Assembly (NCBI RefSeq): GCF_000478605.2
Contig: NZ_ASHX02000001.1
Span: forward strand, 5,781,001 to 5,845,000
DNA length: 64,000 nucleotides
Source of the DNA: Streptomyces thermolilacinus SPC6
GTDB lineage: Bacteria > Actinomycetota > Actinomycetes > Streptomycetales > Streptomycetaceae
Direction: 5' to 3'
The notes under the pieces are model-generated. The model worked only from the letters and a program-made list of their open reading frames with translations, was not told the DNA's origin and did no database searches. Below are positions 57,704 to 64,000 of this stretch, piece after piece; positions within the stretch are counted from its first letter, which is position 1, and each line of letters opens with the position of its first letter. The position numbers and the translations under genes were made by a program.

Positions 57704-57735
57704 CCCCCGTCCGGGTGGGGGCGGAGGCACGGGGG
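57704..57735. terminator. Hairpin between convergent genes
   Basis: CCCCCGT (57704-57710) and ACGGGGG (57729-57735) pair around an 18-base loop. It lies between the antitoxin and the convergent acyltransferase gene and may stop both. The stem is short, so confidence is modest. Confidence 0.45.
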
Positions 57736-57767
57736 TCCGGGTGTACGGCTCGGGCGGGTGCCGGCCG

Positions 57768-58523
57768 TCAGGCGCGGGCGCGCCGCCGGGGCAGGAGCCG
57801 CCGCAGGCCGCGCGGGCGGTCGGGGGCCGGGGGAGTCTCGGGCTCCGCCGGGGCCGCCGCCTTCACGGCCGCCGCGTACTCGTCCACGTACTCCTGGCCC
57901 GACAGGTCGAGGATGCGGTACATGATCTCGTCCGTCACGGCGCGGACGACGGCCTTCTCGTTCTCCATCCCTGCGAAGCGGGAGAAGTCCAGCGGCTCCC
58001 CGAACCGGACCGTGACCCGCCTGATCCTCGGCACGACCTTGCCGGGCGGCTGGATCTCGAAGGTGCCCACCATCGCGCACGGCACCACCGGCACGCCGGC
58101 CTTCAGCGCCATCACCGCGACCCCCACCTTGCCCTTGTACAGCCGCCCGTCGTGCGAGCGGGTGCCCTCCGGATAGATGCCGAGCAGCTCACCGCGCGAC
58201 AGCACCTGAAGGCCCTCGCGGATCGCGGCCTGCCCGGCCTCCTTGCCGGACCGGTCCACCGGGATCTGCCCGGCGCTGCGGAAGAAGGCGGCGGTCAGCC
58301 GCCCCTTGAGGCCTGGCCCGGTGAAGTACTCCTGCTTCGCCAGGAACGTGATGCGCCGCTTCAGCACGGCCGGCATCAGGAAGTGGTCCGAGAACGACAG
58401 GTGGTTGCCCGCCACGATGGCCGCACCCGTCTCCGGGATGTGCTCGAGCCCCTCGGTCCTCGGCCGGAAGAGCAGCCGCAGCAGCGGTCCGAGGAGCACA
58501 TGCTTGAGCAGGTAATAGAACAC
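57768..58523 (-). CDS. 1-acyl-sn-glycerol-3-phosphate acyltransferase family protein
   Basis: This ~251-residue PlsC-type membrane-associated enzyme has the acyltransferase motifs NHLSFSDHF (His-x4-Asp variant) and YPEGTRSHDG, with KAGVPVVPCAMVG after them, and a hydrophobic N-terminus (VFYYLLKHVLLGPLLRLLF). It makes phosphatidic acid or acylates a related lipid. GTG 58523 follows GGGAG and gives the typical start. Several PlsC paralogues exist in Streptomyces, so the exact acceptor is unsure. Confidence 0.9.
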   Translation of the reverse strand: MFYYLLKHVLLGPLLRLLFRPRTEGLEHIPETGAAIVAGNHLSFSDHFLMPAVLKRRITFLAKQEYFTGPGLKGRLTAAFFRSAGQIPVDRSGKEAGQAAIREGLQVLSRGELLGIYPEGTRSHDGRLYKGKVGVAVMALKAGVPVVPCAMVGTFEIQPPGKVVPRIRRVTVRFGEPLDFSRFAGMENEKAVVRAVTDEIMYRILDLSGQEYVDEYAAAVKAAAPAEPETPPAPDRPRGLRRLLPRRRARA

Positions 58524-58736
58524 GGACGGGCTCCCTACGCTGCCGGTTCGGCCTCTGTGGCGCTGATCCTCGTGAAAGGGGATCAGGTCATTGTCGCGCA
58601 CGGGCCGGACGGCATCCGCGTGGCGCCGCCCGCCGGTCATACGGCGGGGGTCTTTTCGGACCGCGCGGTGCTGTCGATCGGGTAGTGGTCGGTGGGTCGG
58701 CGGCCCGGAGCGGTGCCGCCGGGGTATGCGGTTCCT

Positions 58737-59624
58737 ATGTGGTGGTTCCACCGGATGCACGGCTCGTTCCGCGTCTCGGCGCTCGGGCGCGGATACCGGC
58801 GCGGCAAGGACCTGGAGCTGATGCACCGGGCGATGGGCTTCGCCGCGCTCGGCCTGCTGACCCTCGTACCCCTGCTCATCGTGGTCGCAGCCGCCGACCC
58901 CGCGGGCGGGGCGGGTTTCGCGCAGTGGCTCGCGGAGGGCCTCGGCGTGTCCCAGGCGTCGCGTGACGAGGTGGAACGGCTGTTCGCGGCGCCCGCCTCG
59001 GCCCTGGAGTCCACCACCGGTTTCGGCCTCGCCGCGCTCGCCGCGTTCGGGGTGACCTTCGGCGGGGTCGTACAGACCGGGTACGAGAAGGTGTGGGAGA
59101 TCCCCCCGGCCCGCTGGCACACGATGTGGCGGCACCTCGTCTGGCTCGCCGCACTGATCGGCTACCTGCTCCTGTCGTCCCATGTCGCCGCGCCGCCCGC
59201 CGGCGCGGGCGACCTGACCTGGCGGGTGGCCGCCGCCGTGGCCAGCGCCCTGGTGTTCTTCTGGTGGTCGCAGCGGCTGCTGCTCGGCGGCCGGGTGCCG
59301 TGGGTCGCCCTGCTGCCGGGCGCGGTGTCCACGGTGATCGGGCTGGCCGGGCTGTGGGTCTTCTCGCACCTCGTGTTCTCGCCGCTGATCGCCTCCAACG
59401 CGGTGGCGTACGGCCCGGTCGGCACCGTGCTGGTCATCCAATCGTGGCTGGTGGGCGTGGGGTTCGTCGTGTTCGGCGGCGCGCTCGTCGGCCGGCTGCT
59501 GTACGAGGAGCGCTGGCACATCGGCCGCGTCGTGCGGCGGACTCTCCGGCGGGCCGTGCGGCGCCCGGGGAAGCGATCCCCGGGCGGACTGCCAGGGCCC
59601 GTACCCCGCCGCCCGGCGAGGTGA
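58737..59624 (+). CDS. YihY/BrkB-like integral membrane protein
   Basis: This ~295-residue protein has about six hydrophobic helices and the YihY/virulence factor BrkB pattern, with an N-terminal LMHRAMGFAALGLLTLVPLL and a later VVQTGYEKVWEIPPARW segment. The family was wrongly called ribonuclease BN; the role is unknown, perhaps transport. The tail is basic (RRTLRRAVRRPGKR). The ATG at 58737 (MWWFHRM) fits; its ribosome site is weak. Convergent with the SpoIIE gene, with stops only 3 bases apart. Confidence 0.85.
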   Translation: MWWFHRMHGSFRVSALGRGYRRGKDLELMHRAMGFAALGLLTLVPLLIVVAAADPAGGAGFAQWLAEGLGVSQASRDEVERLFAAPASALESTTGFGLAALAAFGVTFGGVVQTGYEKVWEIPPARWHTMWRHLVWLAALIGYLLLSSHVAAPPAGAGDLTWRVAAAVASALVFFWWSQRLLLGGRVPWVALLPGAVSTVIGLAGLWVFSHLVFSPLIASNAVAYGPVGTVLVIQSWLVGVGFVVFGGALVGRLLYEERWHIGRVVRRTLRRAVRRPGKRSPGGLPGPVPRRPAR

Positions 59625-59627
59625 CCC

Positions 59628-62270
59628 TCAGGCAGGCGGCCTGGGGCGTACCGCGAGGATGGCGATGTCGTCGTCGCTGTCGGCGCCCAGCCCGATCAGC
59701 AGCTCGTCGCAGAGCACGTTGAGCGGTTCGCGCGCCAGAGCCGCGACGTGCCGGCTCAGCCGCTCCATGGCGTCGTCCAGCGACTCGTCGCGGCGCTCGA
59801 TCAGCCCGTCCGTGTAGAACAGCACCGTCGCGTTCGCCGGGACCGCGTCGTTGGCCCGGGGGCGGCGCATGTCCGGGTCAAGCCCGAGAAGCACGCCCGA
59901 CCCGGCCTCCAGGAAACGGGTGTGGCCGTCATCCGTCGTCAGCAGAGGCGGCAGATGCCCGGCCGAGGAGTGCACCAGCTCCCACGGGCCCTCCTCCGGG
60001 CCCTTGATCAGACCGTAGATGCAGGTCGCCGTGGCCTCGTGGTACAGGGTGTGGTTCGCCATGTCGAGGCGCCGCAGCACCGTCTCCGGCGGCTCCTGGC
60101 GGTCCACGGCGATGCCGCGCAGCATGCTCCGCAGCTGGCTCATGGCGATCGCCGCGTCCAGGTTGTGCCCCGTCACATCGCCGATGACCAGCGCCGTGTC
60201 GCCGCTCGGCAGGACGAAGCTGTCGTACCAGTCGCCGCCGACCTGAGCCGTCTTGGACGATGCGGCGTACCGGGCCGCCAGTTCCAGATGGGGGACCTCG
60301 GGCAGTACGGGCAGCAGCGACCGCTGGAGCCGCTCGGCGATGTTCCGGGTCTCCTGGTACAGACGCGCGTTGTCCACGCCCAGGGCCAGGGCGCGGCCCA
60401 GGTCGTCGACGAGCGGCAGGTCCTCCTCCGTGAGCGGACGCTCCCGGTCCGTACGGGCCACGGTCAGCGCGCCGATGATCTCGCGCCGGGCCCGCAGGGG
60501 GGCGACGACGGCGCTGTCCGCGCCCAGCCGTTCGAACAGCTCCAGGTAGTGGGCGTCCAGCGGGCTCGCGGTGTCGTCGGCCGGCGGCGCCTCGGTGAGC
60601 AGCAGCGGGCCGGCGCCGCTGAGCGCCCGGGCGAGCGGGCCGCGCGACGCTTCGGTGAGCGGCGGCAGCGTCCCCTCGAAGTCCTCCACCCACAGCGCGC
60701 CGGGGTCGCGGTGGACCACGCACGCCCGGTCGACGAGCGCGTCCTCCGTGAACAGGTCCACCGCGCACCAGTCGGCGAGACGCCGGGTGAGAATCCGGCC
60801 GACCCGCTGGAGGCCGTCGTCCAGGTCCGGGGCGTTGCTCATCGCCGCGCCGGTCTCGGCGAGGAGCGACAGCCGCTCCAGCGCCGGGAGCACCGCCTCA
60901 CCCCGTCGGCCGCCCCCGCGGTCCGCGGTGGCCCGGGCCGTCGGTGGAGCCGCGGCGTGCTCCTGCTGGCCCGCGGGGCGCCTGCCCGGGCGGCGCGCGG
61001 CGGGTCCCGGAGCGGCGGCGCGGGGCGAGAGCTGGGCGACGAACACCGTACGGCCGTCCGCCGTCTCCTGCGTCTGGATGAACAGCCGTACCGGGACCAG
61101 CCGCCCGTCGCGGTTCAGCGCGGGCAGCGGGACCGAGCGGCCCAGGATGCGCGGCTGTCCGCTGAGCAGGAGGGACGTGAACGCCGTGATGTGCCGCCCG
61201 CGCAGGTGTTCCGGGATGAGCGTGGTCAGGCGACGCCCGACGAGGTCGTCCGCGTGCCAGCCCAACAGGTCGGCGGCCGGGCCGTTCACGGCGATGATCC
61301 GGTTCTGCTCGTCGGCGGCGATCGTCGCGACCCTGCTGGCCTGGACGTGCCCGGGGTCCCACGGCACCAGTTCGGCGGGCCCGGCGCCCGGCTCGCGGGG
61401 CACCACGGTCCACGCGGTGGGGTGCGTGCCGGCGAGCTGGCCGGTGATCTCGCCGAACAGCCAGGTGTGGAAGACCCGGCTGCGGGGCAGCGCGGGCAGC
61501 GTCAGCAGGCGCTCCTCCCTCGCGGCCCGCTCCGCCACGTCCAGGACGTGGCTCAGGGTCTCCACCGCCGGTGCCGCGTCGGACGGCATCGCCAGGGCCA
61601 GGGACCGGATCTCCCCCTCGGCGGGCTCGTTTCGCAGCGCCGCGATGACACAGGCGCTGATCACATTGCTGATGTCGTGGGCCGTGACGAGATCCGGCGG
61701 CGGTACGAGGTGCTCCCCGGCGGCCGCGGCCAGTGCCAGCTCCCGCAGCAGGACGTGCCGGTGCTGCTGCGACGCCGAGTACAGCGCGCCGGGTACGTCC
61801 ACGAGGGTCACCGTCTCCGCCGACTCGGCGGGCGGCGCGGGCTGCTGCCACGCCGACGGGTGCCCGGTCCCGTCGGGCCACAGCTCGAACCACACCGTCT
61901 TGGCGTCCGCGCCCGTGTCCACGCCGTGCCGGGACGCCAGCAGGTCCACGAGCGCCAGCCCCTGTCCCGTACCGGCGTACGCGGGGCAGTCCTGCGGGAC
62001 CAACGCCCGCGAGGGCCTACCGTCCTGGACCGCGACCCGGACCCGGCCGTCGGCCACCCGGACGGACACCTCGACCTCGGTGCCGGCGTGCAGCACCGCG
62101 TTGGTCACCAGCTCGCTGACGAGGAGCTCCGCGGTGTCCAGCAGGCCGGGCGCGACGTCCGGTGCGGCATCGCCGAGGGCGGCCCGCACGAACCGCCGGG
62201 CCCGCGCGACGCTCTCCGTGCCCGGAGGGAACCGCCGTGACCAGGTCTCCGGGGCAGTGGGGTCGCCCAT
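59628..62270 (-). CDS. SpoIIE phosphatase with N-terminal RsbW-like domain, PAS and GAF
   Basis: This ~880-residue protein reads HATPase_c_2 (~1-140; LLVSELVTNAVLHA and GQGLALVDLLA), an alpha-helical middle region, PAS (~300-420; ADLLGWHADDLVGRRLTTLI), GAF (~490-650) and SpoIIE/PP2C (~665-878; GGDWYDSF, GDVTGHNLDAA, FYTDGLIE, DSDDDIAILAV). It joins a kinase and a phosphatase of the partner-switch kind, with the kinase first, opposite in order to the protein at 15.8 kb. ATG 62270 has TGAGG just upstream. The LanC gene lies immediately upstream on the same strand. Confidence 0.88.
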   Translation of the reverse strand: MGDPTAPETWSRRFPPGTESVARARRFVRAALGDAAPDVAPGLLDTAELLVSELVTNAVLHAGTEVEVSVRVADGRVRVAVQDGRPSRALVPQDCPAYAGTGQGLALVDLLASRHGVDTGADAKTVWFELWPDGTGHPSAWQQPAPPAESAETVTLVDVPGALYSASQQHRHVLLRELALAAAAGEHLVPPPDLVTAHDISNVISACVIAALRNEPAEGEIRSLALAMPSDAAPAVETLSHVLDVAERAAREERLLTLPALPRSRVFHTWLFGEITGQLAGTHPTAWTVVPREPGAGPAELVPWDPGHVQASRVATIAADEQNRIIAVNGPAADLLGWHADDLVGRRLTTLIPEHLRGRHITAFTSLLLSGQPRILGRSVPLPALNRDGRLVPVRLFIQTQETADGRTVFVAQLSPRAAAPGPAARRPGRRPAGQQEHAAAPPTARATADRGGGRRGEAVLPALERLSLLAETGAAMSNAPDLDDGLQRVGRILTRRLADWCAVDLFTEDALVDRACVVHRDPGALWVEDFEGTLPPLTEASRGPLARALSGAGPLLLTEAPPADDTASPLDAHYLELFERLGADSAVVAPLRARREIIGALTVARTDRERPLTEEDLPLVDDLGRALALGVDNARLYQETRNIAERLQRSLLPVLPEVPHLELAARYAASSKTAQVGGDWYDSFVLPSGDTALVIGDVTGHNLDAAIAMSQLRSMLRGIAVDRQEPPETVLRRLDMANHTLYHEATATCIYGLIKGPEEGPWELVHSSAGHLPPLLTTDDGHTRFLEAGSGVLLGLDPDMRRPRANDAVPANATVLFYTDGLIERRDESLDDAMERLSRHVAALAREPLNVLCDELLIGLGADSDDDIAILAVRPRPPA

Positions 62271-62367
62271 GACCTCAGTCTGCACCAGCGCGCCCGCCCT
62301 CGCGGCTCGCCCGCTCCGGCCCGTGGCAGACGGGTGAGGGCTTGCCACGGCGACGTACCCTCGCCGC

Positions 62368-63744
62368 CTAGCGGAGGCCCAGGCACGGCAGCCACGACCG
62401 GGAAGCGCCGTGCGCGGCGGTGAGGAGCGCGGCCAGCGCGCCGGGCGCGCCCGTCAGCAGATCGGCCGACCAGCGGGCGGTCGTACCGGAGCCGGACGGT
62501 TCTGCCGTGGACCCGACCGCGTCCGGACCGTCCGGCTCAAGGGCCGCCGCCACCGCGTCGTGGCCCGCCGCCAGCGCATCCGGGAGGCGGGCCCCCAGCA
62601 GTGTGGTGAGGCGCTCCCGCAGGCCCGTCGCGCCCGCGTGTCCGGCGTGCCGGGCGAACGCGTCGGCCACCACCAGCACGCCCGCCGCCCCGTGGCACAG
62701 GCCCAGCAGGTCGGCGGGCCCGTCGCCGTACAGGTGGAACCCCTCGTCGTACCGTTCGGCCAGCCGCGTGAACACCGCGGCCGCCCGGTCGGCCGCCGCG
62801 GTGTCCCCGAGCGCGTCCGCCGCGTCCCACAGAGCCCACGCCACGCCCGGCGCGCCGTAGCACCACGCCTGCCGGGGCGCGGCGTCGCCCGGCGGGGTCC
62901 GCCCGTCGAGCCCGGCGCCCGGCCAGGTGCGCACCCCCCGCCCGTCCTCGTACTCCTGCCGCTCCAGCCACACCACGACCCGGCGCAGCGCGTCCGCGGC
63001 CTCGTCGCCCCCGTGCCGGACGGCGGCGGTGAGCGCGGCGGCCACCCCGGCCGCGCCATGGCCCATGCCGGTGTTGACGCGTCCCTGGAGCCACGCCAGG
63101 TGCGGATGGCCGTCGTAACCGTCGGTGCGCAGCCGCCGCAGGTCGTCGCTGTCGCACAGGGCGGTGAGCCGGTCGCGGTACGGAGTGAGGTGGCCCGGCT
63201 CAGGACGCGCGCCGACGCAGTGCGCGAGGAGGCCGCCCGAGGGGCCGATGATCAGGTCGTAGTCGGCCAGCCGCACCCCTTCGCGGCGGCGCTCGCGTGT
63301 CGCCGCCGCGGCGACCAGGCGGTCCCTCAACCGGTCGGCGACCTGGTGGAGGCTCGGGTGGAGGGTGGCGCCGAGGCGCAGGCCGACGAGCGTGCCGGCG
63401 AGGCCGCCGTCGTACAGCCCGGTGTGGCCGCGGCCGCGCCCGGCACCGCGCGCCCAGACGGCCACCGCGTGGGCGGCGGCACGGGCGGCCTCCGGTGCGC
63501 CGACGCTCGCCACTGTGTGGGCCAGCACGGGGATGCCCGGGTCCGACGGGTGCGGTGCGCTGCCGTGACCGTCCGGCGCGGCCGCCCAGGCGGTCAGGCA
63601 CCGGACGGCGAGGCCGAGCGCGGCGCGCGGTTCGCGCGGGGTGTGCGGTTCGCGCGGGGTGTGTGCCGTGTCCGGAGCGTCGTCGGGCGCTTCGTCGGGG
63701 GCTGCGGCGGGGGTGCGCACGGGGTGTTCGGGAGGGTGCTGCAC
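62368..63744 (-). CDS. lanC: Lanthionine synthetase C-like cyclase
   Basis: This 458-residue protein has the LanC toroid motifs: GRVNTGMGHGAAGVAAAL, then WCYGAPGVAWAL and LGLCHGAAGVL. The zinc ligands are Cys295, Cys350 and His351. LanC adds Cys thiols to dehydrated Ser/Thr to close lanthionine rings. The protein stands alone, without a kinase or dehydratase domain, so a separate dehydratase is needed and may lie beyond the window. GTG 63744 follows GAGGAGG. The first ~40 residues are Pro/His/Glu-rich and probably disordered. A Cys-rich peptide gene ends 190 bases upstream. Confidence 0.93.
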   Translation of the reverse strand: MQHPPEHPVRTPAAAPDEAPDDAPDTAHTPREPHTPREPRAALGLAVRCLTAWAAAPDGHGSAPHPSDPGIPVLAHTVASVGAPEAARAAAHAVAVWARGAGRGRGHTGLYDGGLAGTLVGLRLGATLHPSLHQVADRLRDRLVAAAATRERRREGVRLADYDLIIGPSGGLLAHCVGARPEPGHLTPYRDRLTALCDSDDLRRLRTDGYDGHPHLAWLQGRVNTGMGHGAAGVAAALTAAVRHGGDEAADALRRVVVWLERQEYEDGRGVRTWPGAGLDGRTPPGDAAPRQAWCYGAPGVAWALWDAADALGDTAAADRAAAVFTRLAERYDEGFHLYGDGPADLLGLCHGAAGVLVVADAFARHAGHAGATGLRERLTTLLGARLPDALAAGHDAVAAALEPDGPDAVGSTAEPSGSGTTARWSADLLTGAPGALAALLTAAHGASRSWLPCLGLR

Positions 63745-63886
63745 GGTGCCTCCTCGGGTCGCGGGGCCGGCCGGGTGGTTCGTCGCGCGGAAGGGCCGGT
63801 ACGGCTTTGTGCCGTCGGGCGCGGTCGGCCGCGTCGGCGCCCGGCCGCCGGACGGGGCGGGCAGGGCGGCGGGGCCGTGGCGTGGC

Positions 63887-63917
63887 GGAGCCGCCCGGTG
63901 GCCGGCCGGGCGGCTCC
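63887..63917 (-). terminator. 12-bp stem hairpin between lanA and lanC
   Basis: GGAGCCGCCCGG (63887-63898) and CCGGGCGGCTCC (63906-63917) are exact complements around a 7-base loop. The hairpin follows the peptide stop codon by 16 bases on the minus strand and precedes lanC by about 140 bases. It may act as a partial terminator that gives more peptide than enzyme message. Confidence 0.65.
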
Positions 63918-63933
63918 TGTGGTGCGGGTCCGG

Positions 63934-64000
63934 TCACGCGCAGATGACGACCGTCGCGCAGACGATGATCGTGCAGAGGCCGCTGCAGCCCGCCGTGTAC
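63934..64000 (-). CDS. lanA: Lanthipeptide precursor, 3' end only (truncated by window)
   Basis: Reading from the right edge, the last 21 codons before a TGA stop at 63934-63936 encode Tyr-Thr-Ala followed by GCSGLCTIIVCATVVICA. Four Cys each follow a Ser or Thr at the spacing needed for lanthionine rings (Thr-x2-Cys, Ser-x2-Cys, Thr-x3-Cys, Thr-x3-Cys). The hydrophobic, evenly spaced ring pattern is typical of a modified core peptide. The leader and start codon lie outside the window. Together with LanC just downstream this is almost certainly a lanthipeptide structural gene. The class cannot be fixed from this part. Confidence 0.8.
   Translation of the reverse strand, partial: YTAGCSGLCTIIVCATVVICA

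Noticed and set aside
58557..58685. 42-codon frame starting VALILVKGDQVIVAHG between plsC and yihY genes
   Set aside because: The amino-acid composition is plausible, but there is no ribosome site and no family I recognise; evidence is too weak to call a gene.

Overview
This window is a piece of a high-GC actinobacterial chromosome, almost certainly Streptomyces. The supports are the extreme G+C content, frequent GTG starts, GTGA/ATGA translational coupling, and several protein types I know mainly from Streptomyces: a divergent third EF-Tu, SpoIIE/RsbW fusion phosphatases, a SWIM/DUF6493 pair, a fic-family toxin module, and a c-di-AMP riboswitch in front of an NlpC/P60 hydrolase. I saw no rRNA, tRNA, insertion sequence, prophage or CRISPR array. 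Most of the content looks like ordinary chromosome; the more accessory parts are the sugar ABC operon, two antitoxin loci and a lanthipeptide locus cut by the right edge.

1-13 kb: TPR-like protein, Gfo/Idh/MocA oxidoreductase, apolipoprotein N-acyltransferase, two small conserved proteins, undecaprenyl-diphosphatase UppP, a TVP38-type membrane protein, divergent EF-Tu (tuf3 type), a spermidine-synthase-like protein, an MFS exporter, a Pro/Gln-rich membrane protein, a hot-dog thioesterase, a DedA protein and a gamma-carbonic anhydrase. 13-22 kb: an acyltransferase, an EamA transporter divergent from an XRE-cupin regulator, then a tightly coupled operon of a SpoIIE/PAS/GAF/RsbW-like multidomain phosphatase with a sugar-binding lipoprotein, a single-domain ABC ATPase and an XylH-like permease.

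22-33 kb: CoA-binding protein, DUF3291-like protein behind a strong inverted-repeat operator, YigZ, the SbcD-SbcC nuclease pair, an Lrp regulator divergent from a rhodanese, a DUF885 protein and a membrane-ACT-GNAT fusion. 33-44 kb: a coupled DUF6493/SWIM zinc-finger pair, a GntR and a ROK regulator in convergent orientation with a dre-like operator over the GntR promoter, a mug-type glycosylase with adenylosuccinate lyase PurB, an SGNH hydrolase, and a mycothiol-dependent maleylpyruvate isomerase family fusion.

44-57 kb: a pair of CNNM/CBS membrane proteins, a GNAT, an RHH antitoxin with a degenerate Fic-family partner, a methyltransferase, a VOC protein, the biotin genes (bioB-bioA-bioD divergent from bioF), an RsbW-like ATP-binding protein, and an NlpC/P60 hydrolase under a ydaO (c-di-AMP) riboswitch. 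57-64 kb: a ClpP paralogue whose catalytic His is replaced by Arg, divergent from an orphan Phd/YefM antitoxin with a TGTACA operator, a PlsC acyltransferase, a YihY membrane protein, a second large SpoIIE phosphatase, and a LanC cyclase preceded by the truncated 3' end of a Cys-rich lanthipeptide precursor gene at the very edge.

Themes that connect genes: cell-envelope upkeep (Lnt, UppP, DedA, PlsC, NlpC/P60), partner-switch style signalling (two SpoIIE fusions plus a free RsbW-like kinase), and peptide or antibiotic biology (EF-Tu3 carrying changes at known EF-Tu-inhibitor resistance positions; lanthipeptide locus). Family assignments come from recognising motifs by eye; no database search was run.
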